Shown one piece after another: positions 1 to 7,244 of a stretch of DNA of 18,507 nucleotides (position 1 is the stretch's first letter; every line of letters begins with the position of its first letter). Made by a program: the position numbers and the translations under genes. The DNA lies in assembly GCA_964611585.1 (NCBI GenBank), contig CAZTAK010000056.1, positions 1-18,507 of the forward strand, written 5' to 3'. Below the pieces are notes generated by a model. The model was not told where the DNA came from and did not search any database. It saw only the letters and a list, made by a program, of their open reading frames with translations. The stretch comes from CAZTAK01 sp964611585 (GTDB lineage Bacteria > Pseudomonadota > Alphaproteobacteria > SHVP01).

Positions 1-77
1 TCAATCCCTGCGGATATTGCTCTATGTCAAAGGGATAGAGCTTTTCGCGTGAGCGCATGCGAACGGGAAAAGCGCTA
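1..77 (-). repeat. Partial copy of the 101-bp palindromic element (A half) at the ftsY stop codon
   Basis: Bases 25-75 match element positions 51-101 of the copy after sdhB at 49 of 51 positions. They include the A hairpin (CTTTTC at 41-46 pairing with GAAAAG at 67-72, extended outward through 36-40 and 73-77). Base 75 is the element end and TA at 76-77 is the flanking dinucleotide. On the minus strand this TA plus the first element base forms the ftsY TAG stop. Bases 1-24 do not match the other half (about 8 of 24 identical, as expected by chance). They form a small imperfect hairpin of their own (CAATCC at 3-8 with GGATATTG at 12-19). The copy is therefore either chimeric or has a degenerate left half that starts outside the window. 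Confidence 0.8.
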
Positions 78-1028
78 GTCACCGTCGCCGCCCACACCGG
101 CAAGCGCGCAGGCGAAGGATTGGGCGTCGAAGGGTTGCAAGTCGTCGATCCCCTCGCCGACGCCGATCGCATGAACCGGCAGGCCGAACCTTTCCGCCAG
201 CGCCACCAGCACCCCGCCGCGCGCGGTCCCGTCGAGCTTGGTCATGATCAGGCCGGTAACGTCGCACGCGTCCTGGAACAGTTCCACCTGGCGGTGGGCG
301 TTCTGCCCGGTGGTGGCGTCGAGCACCAGCAGCACGCTGTGCGGCGCGCTGTCGTCGATCTTGCCAATCACGCGCACCATCTTGGAAAGTTCGGCCATCA
401 GGTCGGCCTTGTTCTGCAAGCGCCCGGCGGTATCGATCAGCAGCACGTCGGCGGCGGCGGCGCGTGCCTGTTCGAGGGCCTCGTACACTAGCCCGGCGGC
501 ATCGCCACCGACCTTGCCCGAAACCATGGTGGCATCGGCACGCTCGGCCCAGACTTTGAGCTGCTCGATGGCGGCGGCGCGAAACGTGTCGGCGGCGGCG
601 AGATAGACGCGCTTGCCCTCGGCGCGAAACCGGGCGGCGAGTTTGCCGATGGTGGTGGTCTTGCCGGTGCCGTTGACGCCCGCAACCAGAATCACATGCG
701 GCTTGCGAGCCGGATCGATTTCGAGCGCGGCCTCGCTGCCGCCGAGTCGGGTTGCGATTTCCGCCACCAGGACTTGTTTGACCTCGTCGGTGCTGATTTC
801 CTTGTCGAGGCGCTCGGCGGCGAGTTTCTTCGTTACCGCCGCTGAGGTGGCGACGCCAAGGTCCGAAGCGATCAGCAAATCCTCAATTTCGTCCAGCGCC
901 GCGCGGTCGAGCTTGCGCCGCGTGACGATGCCGGCGAGCCCCTCGCCAAGGCTTCCGGCGGTGCGCGCAAGACCCGCCCGGAGGCGCGACAGCAGTCCGC
1001 GTTTTCTTTCGCGAACAGCTTCAGCCAT
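75..1028 (-). CDS. ftsY: Signal recognition particle receptor FtsY
   Basis: FtsY is the membrane-associated SRP receptor GTPase. It docks Ffh-4.5S RNA-ribosome complexes at the inner membrane for co-translational insertion. The protein is 317 residues. A short helical N domain (about 1-105) is followed by the G domain: P-loop GVNGTGKT at 117-124, DTFRAAA at 148-154, DTAGR at 199-203, TKLDGTARGG at 263-272, and the closing GVGEGIDDLQPF segment at 289-300. The long acidic A domain of the E. coli protein is absent, as is common in alphaproteobacteria. The ATG at 1028 is chosen because the N domain begins there (MAEAVRERKRG); a longer reading frame upstream only reads mtaB in the wrong frame. This start overlaps the mtaB stop by 8 bases, suggesting translational coupling. 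The TAG stop is partly supplied by a repeat element. Confidence 0.97.
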   Translation of the reverse strand: MAEAVRERKRGLLSRLRAGLARTAGSLGEGLAGIVTRRKLDRAALDEIEDLLIASDLGVATSAAVTKKLAAERLDKEISTDEVKQVLVAEIATRLGGSEAALEIDPARKPHVILVAGVNGTGKTTTIGKLAARFRAEGKRVYLAAADTFRAAAIEQLKVWAERADATMVSGKVGGDAAGLVYEALEQARAAAADVLLIDTAGRLQNKADLMAELSKMVRVIGKIDDSAPHSVLLVLDATTGQNAHRQVELFQDACDVTGLIMTKLDGTARGGVLVALAERFGLPVHAIGVGEGIDDLQPFDAQSFACALAGVGGDGD

Positions 1029-2298
1029 CGGCGGCGCGCGCCTGATACCGGCCATCGCGGACGCCGACCGCGCGGGCGGCGACGATTTGACCGGCCTCGC
1101 AGGGGCGCTCGAGAACGGTCTCGAAATAGTCCTCGGTCCGGCCCTCTTGGCCCTGCTCGACCAGCACCTGAACCGTGGTGCCGACGCCTGCCGCCATCCG
1201 GTCCGATTTGGCCGCTTCGCCCCGGGCACGCAGTTCCGCGGCGCGGCGCTTGATCTCGGCCCGCGGAACCTGAGGCATCCGCTCGGCCGGGGTACCGGGG
1301 CGCGGCGAATAGGGAAAGACGTGAAGGTGCGTGAGGCCGCAGGCCTCGACCAGGTCGAGCGTATTCGCGAACATGGCCTCGGTTTCGGTCGGAAACCCGG
1401 CGATCAGGTCGGCGCCGAAGGCGAAGCCGGGACGAGCCGCCCGCAGGCGCGCACACAGCCCGATTGCGTCCTCGCGACTGTGGCGGCGCTTCATGCGTTT
1501 GAGAATCATGTCATCGCCCGACTGCAGGCTGAGGTGAAGGTGCGGCATGATTCGGGATTTGCCGACAACAAGCGCCAACAACTCGCCGTCCACTTCGGCC
1601 ACGTCGATCGACGAAAACCGGAGCCGCACGATTTCCGGCACCCCGTCGAGCAGCGCGCGCACCAGGCGCGCTAGGCCCGGCCGCCCCGGCAGGTCCCCGC
1701 CCCAGGCCGAGAGATCGACGCCCGTGAGGACCAGCTCGCGGTAACCCGCCTCGGCCAGCGCGCGCGCCTGCGCCAGCACCGCGCCCGCCGGCACACTGCG
1801 CGAATTGCCGCGCCCAAAAGGGATCACGCAGAATGTACAGCGGTGATCGCACCCGTTCTGTACCTGCAAGAATGCCCGCGTCCGGCCTTCGAAGCCTTCG
1901 ATCAGATGGGGGGCAGTGTCGCGGACCGAAAAAATGTCATTGACGCGAACCGCCTCGACCGCCTCGGTGCCGAATATGCCGGGATCGAGCTTCTCGCTGT
2001 TGCCGATCACCCAATCCACTTCCGGCATGGCGGCATAGCGTTCGGGCGAAATCTGGGCGGCGCAGCCGGTGACGACGATGCGTGCGTGGGGGCGCACGCG
2101 CCGGGCGCGGCGGATCGCCTGACGTGCCTGACGCTCGGCCTCGGCGGTGACGGCGCAAGTATTGACGATCACCGAGTCTTCGACCCCCGCCGCGCGGGCA
2201 TTGCGGCGCAGGACTTCGGACTCGCAGGCATTAAGGCGGCACCCGAAGGTCAGCACCGCGACCCCGCCGGAAGGTGCGGATTTGAGGGGCCGGTTCAT
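1021..2298 (-). CDS. mtaB: tRNA t6A37 methylthiotransferase MtaB (radical SAM)
   Basis: MtaB converts N6-threonylcarbamoyladenosine at position 37 of ANN-decoding tRNAs into the 2-methylthio form. The 425-residue protein has the three MTTase parts in order. The N-terminal UPF0004 domain carries cluster cysteines C20 (TFGCRLN), C48 (VNTCAVT) and C79 (VTGCAAQ). The radical SAM core has the CxxxCxxC motif at C150, C154 and C157 (NGCDHRCTFCVIP), followed by GRGNSRS. The C-terminal part is TRAM-like. The TFGCRLN start and the GRGNSRS stretch fit MtaB better than MiaB or RimO, which usually show a different N-terminal motif. The ATG overlaps the dapF stop as ATGA, so the genes are co-translated. 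RimO or an uncharacterised MTTase is a less likely alternative. Confidence 0.93.
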   Translation of the reverse strand: MNRPLKSAPSGGVAVLTFGCRLNACESEVLRRNARAAGVEDSVIVNTCAVTAEAERQARQAIRRARRVRPHARIVVTGCAAQISPERYAAMPEVDWVIGNSEKLDPGIFGTEAVEAVRVNDIFSVRDTAPHLIEGFEGRTRAFLQVQNGCDHRCTFCVIPFGRGNSRSVPAGAVLAQARALAEAGYRELVLTGVDLSAWGGDLPGRPGLARLVRALLDGVPEIVRLRFSSIDVAEVDGELLALVVGKSRIMPHLHLSLQSGDDMILKRMKRRHSREDAIGLCARLRAARPGFAFGADLIAGFPTETEAMFANTLDLVEACGLTHLHVFPYSPRPGTPAERMPQVPRAEIKRRAAELRARGEAAKSDRMAAGVGTTVQVLVEQGQEGRTEDYFETVLERPCEAGQIVAARAVGVRDGRYQARAADG

Positions 2299-3134
2299 GG
2301 CCGCGCCGCCGTCAACGATTCGAGATCGAAGGTGCCGACAAACGACGACGCCACCGGGCCGGTCATCAACACATGACCGTCATCGCGCCATTCGATCTCC
2401 AAATCGCCGCCCGGCAAATGAACCGTGCCGGCACGCTGCATCAGTCCGCGGCGGCTGGCGCACACCAGGGCCGCGCACGCCGCGCTGCCGCAGGCGCGCG
2501 TCAGCCCGGCACCGCGTTCCCAGACCCGCAGACGCAGATCGCGCGGCCCCTCGACCCGGGCCACCGAAACGTTGGCGCCTTCCATGAAAAACGGATCGGT
2601 TTCGATCTTCGGTCCCAGCGTGCCAAGGTCCACGCGCGCCGGATCGTCGACGAAATAGACCGCGTGCGGGTTGCCGAGGTTGACGCAGGCCGCATCCTTC
2701 AGCGGCCCCGCGCCGACCGGAACGTGGGCCGTGTCGGCGTGGCGCTGCAGGGGAATATCCTGCCAATCAGTGCGCGCCGGCCCCATGTCGGCGGTGATGC
2801 GGCCGGGGCCTGTCTTTTCGACGGCCAAAATCCCGGCGATGGTTTCGAGCGCCAGCGAGTCGGTCCGCCCTTCCGCCATCAGAATCGATCCGACGCAGCG
2901 GGTACCGTTACCGCAGGCCCCGGATTCGCTGCCGTCGGCGTTATAGACCCGCATGAACGCGGCGGCGGATCCCGAGCCCTCAATCACCAGCACCTGATCG
3001 CAGCCGATCCCGGTGCGCCGCGCCGCGATCATGTTGATTGCATCGGCGCTCAGCGCCAGCGGCGCGTCACGCGCGTCGATGACCACGAAATCGTTGCCGT
3101 GGCCGTGCATTTTTGTGAAAGGCGTGGCGGTCAT
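2295..3134 (-). CDS. dapF: Diaminopimelate epimerase
   Basis: DapF interconverts LL- and meso-diaminopimelate in the cytoplasm, the step before lysine and peptidoglycan precursor synthesis. The protein is 279 residues, normal for the family. It carries the N-terminal MHGHGNDF motif at 9-16 and both halves of the cofactor-independent cysteine pair: C74 in ACGNGTRC and C215 in ACGSAACA, preceded by WERGAG at 205-210. The ATG at 3134 is chosen because it places the family's N-terminal TATPFTKMHGHGNDF sequence correctly. The 12-codon upstream extension is not conserved-looking and would overlap the promoter. No Shine-Dalgarno sequence precedes this ATG, while a good -10 box ends only six bases before it, so the transcript may be leaderless. 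It is the first gene of dapF-mtaB-ftsY. Confidence 0.97.
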   Translation of the reverse strand: MTATPFTKMHGHGNDFVVIDARDAPLALSADAINMIAARRTGIGCDQVLVIEGSGSAAAFMRVYNADGSESGACGNGTRCVGSILMAEGRTDSLALETIAGILAVEKTGPGRITADMGPARTDWQDIPLQRHADTAHVPVGAGPLKDAACVNLGNPHAVYFVDDPARVDLGTLGPKIETDPFFMEGANVSVARVEGPRDLRLRVWERGAGLTRACGSAACAALVCASRRGLMQRAGTVHLPGGDLEIEWRDDGHVLMTGPVASSFVGTFDLESLTAARP

Positions 3135-3140
3135 GGGCCG

Positions 3141-3170
3141 CTTATATGGCCCTTGCGCCCTTAATTCCAA
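3141..3170 (-). promoter_or_regulatory. Predicted dapF-mtaB-ftsY promoter
   Basis: On the minus strand TTGGAA (3170-3165) is followed after 18 bases by TATAAG (3146-3141). These match the sigma-70 consensus at 4 of 6 and 5 of 6 positions. Six bases separate the -10 box from the dapF ATG at 3134, which puts the expected transcription start at or within a base or two of the start codon. This is a sequence match only; the start site is inferred. Confidence 0.5.
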
Positions 3171-3314
3171 CGGATTCGGTAACCGGAAAGGGGCACTTGA
3201 GGAAGGGCAGGGTCCCCGGTTCCCTTGACCCTATGGGCTCGCCCGCGTAGGGTGCGCGCGCTTCTGGTTTTTGTTGACCGTTTCCGGGGCGCCCCTTGGG
3301 GGCATCGACCCGGA

Positions 3315-3351
3315 CGCCAGTCCGCGAGGGTTCGCGCACTGGCGCGTTTTT
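3315..3351 (+). terminator. Intrinsic terminator-like hairpin in the ffh leader
   Basis: CGCCAGT (3315-3321) pairs perfectly with ACTGGCG (3338-3344). Inside it, CGCGA (3323-3327) pairs with TCGCG (3332-3336) around a GGGT loop, giving a 12-bp stem with one C-C mismatch. Five T residues follow at 3347-3351 on the plus strand, so the structure would terminate rightward transcription. It lies about 55 bases upstream of the ffh ATG. It could be an attenuator of the ffh operon or the end of a short leader RNA. No gene ends just upstream of it on this strand. Confidence 0.6.
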
Positions 3352-3406
3352 CGTTGGGTTCGGGCCAACCGCGACCGCACAAGACCGATCAGGACGAAGG
3401 ACCTGC

Positions 3407-4783
3407 ATGTTCGAAAGCCTCACAGACCGGCTCGGCGATGTCTTCGGGCGCTTGACCCGGCGCGGCGCGCTGTCCGAAAGCAACGTCGACGAGGCCCTGC
3501 GCGAGGTCCGGGTGGCGCTGCTGGAAGCCGACGTCGCACTGCCGGTGGTCCGCGATTTCGTCGCCCAGGTCCGCGAAAAGGCGGTCGGCGAGCAGGTCGT
3601 TCGGAGCGTCGCGCCGGGCCAGATGGTGATCAAGATCGTCAGCGATCACCTGATCGAATTGCTGGGCAGCGAATCCGAAGACATCAACCTTCAGGCAACG
3701 CCGCCAGTGCCGGTGCTGATGGTGGGCCTGCAGGGTTCGGGCAAAACCACCTCCGCGGCCAAGCTTGGCCTGCGCCTCAAGAACCGCGACAAGAAGAAAG
3801 TCCTGCTCGCCTCCCTCGACGTCTACCGCCCGGCGGCCCAGGAACAGCTGAAGGTGCTGGGCGAGCAGACCGAAATCGATACCTTGCCCGTGATCGAAGG
3901 CCAGGTGCCGGTCGATATCGCCAAGCGCGCGATGCAGGCCGCCAGCCTTGGCGGGTTCGACGTAGTCATTCTCGATACCGCGGGCCGGCTCCACGTCGAC
4001 GAAGCGCTGATGAGCGAGGCGAGTCAGGTGCGCGATGCCGTACATCCGGCAGAAATTCTGCTGGTGGCGGATTCCCTGACCGGGCAGGACGCGGTCAACG
4101 TCGCCAAGGCCTTCAAGAAAGCGGTCGGTGTCACCGGAATAATGCTGACGCGGATCGACGGCGATGCGCGCGGCGGCGCGGCGCTATCGATGCGCGCGGT
4201 CACCGGCTGTCCGATCAAGCTGCTCGGCACCGGCGAAAAGCTCGACGCGCTCGAGGCCTTTCACCCCGACCGCATTGCCTCGCGCATTCTCGGCATGGGC
4301 GACGTCGTCGGCCTGGTCGAGAAGGCCACCGAAACGATCGAAAAAGAAGAGGCCGAAGCGCTCGAAAAGAAGATTCTCAAGGGCAAATTCGACCTCAACG
4401 ATCTGGCGGCGCAGTTCCGCCAGATGCGGCGCATGGGTGGCATGGAAGGCCTGCTGGGGATGCTGCCGGGAGTCGGCAAAGCCAAGAAACAGATTGCCGA
4501 GGCGCAGCTCGACGGATCGGTCCTCAAGCGCCAGGAGGCGATCATTTCCTCGATGACGCCGACCGAGCGGCAGCGCATCAAAGTGCTCAACGGTTCGCGC
4601 AAACGGCGCATCGCCGCCGGCGCGGGCGTCACCATCCAGGACGTCAACCGCCTGTTGAAGCAGTACAAGCAAATGGCCGGCATGATGAAGAAGGTCGGCA
4701 AACTGGGTCGCAAGGGAAAAAAAGCGATTTCATCCCAAGATCTGCAGAACCTGTTGCCGCCAACTGGCGGATTTCCGCGTTGA
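3407..4783 (+). CDS. ffh: Signal recognition particle protein Ffh (SRP54)
   Basis: Ffh is the protein of the bacterial SRP. It binds 4.5S RNA and signal sequences on nascent chains and docks with FtsY. The protein is 458 residues, normal for the family. The N domain (1-90) contains the helix-capping ALLEADVALPVV at 38-48. In the NG GTPase, GLQGSGKT is at 107-114, DTAGR at 190-194, and TRIDGDARGG at 248-257. The C-terminal M domain (about 300-458) is methionine-rich, with the run MRRMGGMEGLLGMLPG forming part of the signal-sequence groove. The ATG at 3407 is preceded by AAGGA with a five-base gap and gives the standard MFESLTDRLG start; 37 in-frame upstream codons are discarded. It is the first gene of the ffh-rpsP-rimM-trmD-rplS cluster, behind a terminator-like hairpin. 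Confidence 0.98.
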   Translation: MFESLTDRLGDVFGRLTRRGALSESNVDEALREVRVALLEADVALPVVRDFVAQVREKAVGEQVVRSVAPGQMVIKIVSDHLIELLGSESEDINLQATPPVPVLMVGLQGSGKTTSAAKLGLRLKNRDKKKVLLASLDVYRPAAQEQLKVLGEQTEIDTLPVIEGQVPVDIAKRAMQAASLGGFDVVILDTAGRLHVDEALMSEASQVRDAVHPAEILLVADSLTGQDAVNVAKAFKKAVGVTGIMLTRIDGDARGGAALSMRAVTGCPIKLLGTGEKLDALEAFHPDRIASRILGMGDVVGLVEKATETIEKEEAEALEKKILKGKFDLNDLAAQFRQMRRMGGMEGLLGMLPGVGKAKKQIAEAQLDGSVLKRQEAIISSMTPTERQRIKVLNGSRKRRIAAGAGVTIQDVNRLLKQYKQMAGMMKKVGKLGRKGKKAISSQDLQNLLPPTGGFPR

Positions 4784-4833
4784 CGCTTGCCGGCATTCGC
4801 ACCTGACAACGCAAAACCGAAAGGCCGTATCGA

Positions 4834-5368
4834 ATGGGTTTAAGAATTCGTTTGTCCCGGGGCGGCGCCAAGAAACGCCCCTTCTACCGTGTTGTCGTCG
4901 CCGATGTGCGCAGCCCGCGCGACGGGCGCTATATCGAACGCCTCGGCACCTACAATCCGTTGCTGCCGAAAGACAATCCGGCGCGGGTGACCCTCAACGA
5001 AGAGCGCATCCGCCATTGGCTGTCGCATGGCGCGACGCCGACCCACCGGGTGGCGCGTTTTCTCGGCGAGGCCGAAATTATTGCGATGCCGGCACAGCGC
5101 AATAATCCGAACAAGGCGATCCCCAAGACCAAGGCCCAGGAACGGCTGAAGGCGGCCGAAGAGGCCGCAGCCGAGGCAGCCAAACCCAAAGATGAGCCGG
5201 CGGCCGAGCCGGCCGCAACCGAGGCGGCTGAGGAGCCTTTAGCCGAGGAGGCGCCAGCCGAGGCGCCCAAACCCAAGGATGTGCCCGCGGCCGAGCGGGC
5301 CGCGGCTGAGGAGCCTTTAGCCGAGGAGGCCGCAGCCGAAGCAGCCAAGCCCGAGGATGAGGCCGCAG
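4834..5368 (+). CDS. rpsP: 30S ribosomal protein S16, partial at scaffold gap
   Basis: S16 is an early assembly protein of the 30S subunit. Residues 1-85 are the conserved core: MGLRIRLSRGGAKKRPFYRV at the start, then ADVRSPRDGRYIERLGTYNP and the HWLSHGATPTHRV segment. Beyond about residue 95 comes a low-complexity tail rich in Ala, Glu, Pro and Lys, with imperfect 26-29-residue repeats (PLAEE, EAAKPKDE, PAAE modules). At least 178 codons are present before the Ns. E. coli S16 has about 82 residues, so the tail more than doubles it; extended S16 tails are known in alphaproteobacteria, though this one is long. The stop codon is inside the gap. The open frame that runs on past the Ns into trmD is an artefact. 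A GAAAGG ribosome-binding site lies nine bases upstream. It follows ffh by 50 bp. Confidence 0.95.
5161..5368 (+). repeat. Tandem repeat encoding the S16 C-terminal tail
   Basis: The coding tail contains near-identical stretches. GCGGCTGAGGAGCCTTTAGC begins at 5224 and again at 5302, a 78-bp (26-codon) period. A block starting GAGGCCGCAGCCGA near 5161 recurs with few changes close to 5325. The period is a multiple of three, so copy-number change keeps the frame. The repetition runs straight into the Ns and probably explains why the assembly broke there. Confidence 0.8.
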
Positions 5369-5468
5369 NNNNNNNNNNNNNNNNNNNNNNNNNNNNNNNN
5401 NNNNNNNNNNNNNNNNNNNNNNNNNNNNNNNNNNNNNNNNNNNNNNNNNNNNNNNNNNNNNNNNNNNN
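5369..5468. other. Scaffold gap of 100 N
   Basis: Exactly 100 N are present, the conventional placeholder for a gap of unknown size. The missing sequence should contain the end of rpsP with its stop codon and the rpsP-rimM junction. Confidence 0.99.
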
Positions 5469-5482
5469 AGGGATCGACCCCG

Positions 5483-6040
5483 ATGCCGGGAGCCCACGAG
5501 CGGCGGCCAGAGTCGCGCATCCTGCTGGGCGCGGTCACCGGCGCCCACGGCATCCGCGGCGAGGTCAGGATCAAGGTATTTGCCGAGGACCCGATGGCGA
5601 TAGCATCTTATGGCCCGTTGAGCGACGAGAGCGGCGAACGCACGTTCACGATCGCGCGCGTGCGCCCGGGCAAGGGCGTCGCCATCGCCGCCCTCGAAGG
5701 CGTCTCGAACCGCAACGAAGCCGAGGCGCTGCACAGTACCAAACTTTACGCCCTGCGTGCGGCGCTGCCCGAGGCCGGGGCGGACGAGTTCTATCATGCC
5801 GATCTGGTCGGGGTTGCGGTCGAGGACCGGGCCGGGAAGGCACTGGGAACAATTATCGCCGTGCACGACTTTGGCGCCGGGCCGATCCTCGAGATCGCAC
5901 CCGAGACCGGCGATTCGGTGATGGCGCCGTTCACCCGCGAGGTGGTGCCGGAAATCGACGTCGAGGCGGGGCGCGCAGTGCTGGACCCGCCACCCGGGCT
6001 GTTCGACGGCGCCGAGCCGCCGAAGGGGAACAGTCAATGA
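5483..6040 (+). CDS. rimM: Ribosome maturation factor RimM
   Basis: RimM binds the 30S head near S19 and assists late 16S rRNA processing. The protein is 185 residues with this start, within the normal range. Residues 11-30 hold the family signature (ILLGAVTGAHGIRGEVRIKV) opening the N-terminal beta-barrel. The C-terminal PRC-barrel half includes the DEFYHADLVGVAVE region and ends in PPGLFDG. The ATG at 5483 is the first after the gap and has AGGG ten bases upstream; a start hidden in the gap cannot be excluded, but the position fits the family. The stop overlaps the trmD start as ATGA, so the two are translationally coupled, as is usual in the rpsP-rimM-trmD-rplS cluster. Confidence 0.93.
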   Translation: MPGAHERRPESRILLGAVTGAHGIRGEVRIKVFAEDPMAIASYGPLSDESGERTFTIARVRPGKGVAIAALEGVSNRNEAEALHSTKLYALRAALPEAGADEFYHADLVGVAVEDRAGKALGTIIAVHDFGAGPILEIAPETGDSVMAPFTREVVPEIDVEAGRAVLDPPPGLFDGAEPPKGNSQ

Positions 6041-6783
6041 CCGCCGCCCCCAATCAGGATTTCGACCGCGCGGCCGCGGCGCCGGTATGGACGGTGCGCG
6101 TGCTGACGTTGTTCCCGGACATGTTTCCGGGGCCGCTCGGCCATTCGCTCGCCGGCAAGGCTCTGCAAAGCGGCATCTGGGCGCTGGAAACTGTGGACAT
6201 CCGCGACTTCGCGCGCGATAAACACCGCTCGGTCGATGACACTCCCTTCGGCGGCGGTCCCGGGATGGTGATTCGCGCCGATGTCCTTGCCGCAGCGCTC
6301 GATGACGAACGGCGCGGACGGACCCTTTACCTGAGCCCGCGCGGCCCGGTCCTGGATCAGGCGCGCGTCCGGGGACTGGCGGCAGAGGAGCGTCTGAGCC
6401 TGATCTGCGGCCGTTTCGAGGGGATTGACGAGCGGGTACTGGAGGCTCGCGGGATCGAGGAAGTCAGCCTCGGCGATTTTGTGCTCTCAGGCGGAGAGCC
6501 TGCGGCGATCGCGCTGATTGATGCGGTGGTGCGGCTGTTGCCGGGGGTTATCGGCGACCCTTCGGGTCTGGCCGACGAAAGTTTCGAAGCGGGTCTGCTC
6601 GAGTACCCCCAGTACACGCGCCCGCAAATCTGGGAAGGCCGCGAGGTGCCGGCCGTCCTGTTGTCGGGCCACCACGGAAACATCGAATCGTGGCGGCGGA
6701 CGAAGGCAGAGGAATTGACCCGGGTGCGGCGGCCCGACCTGTGGGCCCGCCACGCGGCGCAAAAGAAGACAAGGACAAGATGA
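6037..6783 (+). CDS. trmD: tRNA (guanine-N1)-methyltransferase TrmD
   Basis: TrmD makes m1G37 in tRNAs reading CNN-type codons, which prevents +1 frameshifting. The protein is 248 residues. It shows the SPOUT trefoil-knot signatures: LSPRGPVLDQ at 99-108, LICGRFEGIDERV at 122-134, and VSLGDFVLSGGE at 143-154 in the S-adenosylmethionine pocket. D180 in LADESFEAG corresponds, by remembered alignment, to the catalytic aspartate (D169 in E. coli). The ATG is chosen for its AAGGGG ribosome-binding site eight bases upstream and the 4-base overlap with rimM. The N-terminal 16 residues before VWTVRVLTLFPDMF are a slight extension. The stop overlaps the rplS start region. Confidence 0.97.
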   Translation: MTAAPNQDFDRAAAAPVWTVRVLTLFPDMFPGPLGHSLAGKALQSGIWALETVDIRDFARDKHRSVDDTPFGGGPGMVIRADVLAAALDDERRGRTLYLSPRGPVLDQARVRGLAAEERLSLICGRFEGIDERVLEARGIEEVSLGDFVLSGGEPAAIALIDAVVRLLPGVIGDPSGLADESFEAGLLEYPQYTRPQIWEGREVPAVLLSGHHGNIESWRRTKAEELTRVRRPDLWARHAAQKKTRTR

Positions 6784-7205
6784 TGAACATTCTCGAAGAA
6801 CTCCAGCAGGAGCAGATCGCCAAGCGCACCGCCGAGACACCGGTGCCGGATTTCGGCCCCGGCGATACCCTGCGGGTCAACATCAAGGTCGTCGAAGGCA
6901 CCCGCGAACGCATTCAGACCTTCGAGGGCGTGTGCATCGCACGCAAGAACCGCGGTATCAATTCCGCGTTCACGGTGCGCAAGATTTCCCACGGCGAAGG
7001 GGTGGAGCGCGTGTTTCCGCTGTATTCGACGCAGATTGCGGGAATCGAAGTGGTACGCCGCGGCGCCGTGCGCCGGGCCAAGCTTTATTACCTGCGCGGC
7101 CTGACCGGCAAGCGCGCGCGCATCGCCGAGAAACGCGACGACCGCCGCCGCAACGAGGCTACCGCGAAGACCGCCACCAAAAAGCTCGAACAGGGCAGCG
7201 AATAA
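6783..7205 (+). CDS. rplS: 50S ribosomal protein L19
   Basis: L19 sits at the 30S-50S interface and contributes to an intersubunit bridge. The protein is 140 residues. The conserved L19 core is complete: FGPGDTLRVNIKVVEGTRERIQTFEGV (about 20-46), the RKNRGINSAFTVRKISHGEGVERVFPLYS stretch, and the YYLRGLTGKRARI end, with a charged alphaproteobacterial tail. Two adjacent ATGs exist (6780 and 6783). The second is preferred because AAGGA lies seven bases upstream and MNILEEL matches the usual start; using the first would give an ATGA overlap with trmD instead of the one-base TGATG overlap. Confidence 0.96.
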   Translation: MNILEELQQEQIAKRTAETPVPDFGPGDTLRVNIKVVEGTRERIQTFEGVCIARKNRGINSAFTVRKISHGEGVERVFPLYSTQIAGIEVVRRGAVRRAKLYYLRGLTGKRARIAEKRDDRRRNEATAKTATKKLEQGSE

Positions 7206-7244
7206 CGCAAACGACGCGGAGCCGTTCGCGCCCCGGAGGAGACA

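Noticed and set aside
1029..1229. A 67-residue N-terminal extension of FtsY.
   Set aside because: It overlaps the end of mtaB in another frame and is not like an FtsY A domain. The ATG at 1028 starts the N domain.
3175..3314. A possible 4.5S (SRP) RNA gene next to ffh.
   Set aside because: The conserved apical-loop sequence of SRP RNA (GGTCAGG...GGAAGGAAGCAGCC) is absent on either strand.
4834..6783. A 649-codon open frame apparently fusing S16 to TrmD through the N gap.
   Set aside because: The segment after the Ns is rimM read in the wrong frame. Gap length is arbitrary, and trmD has its own start and ribosome-binding site at 6037.
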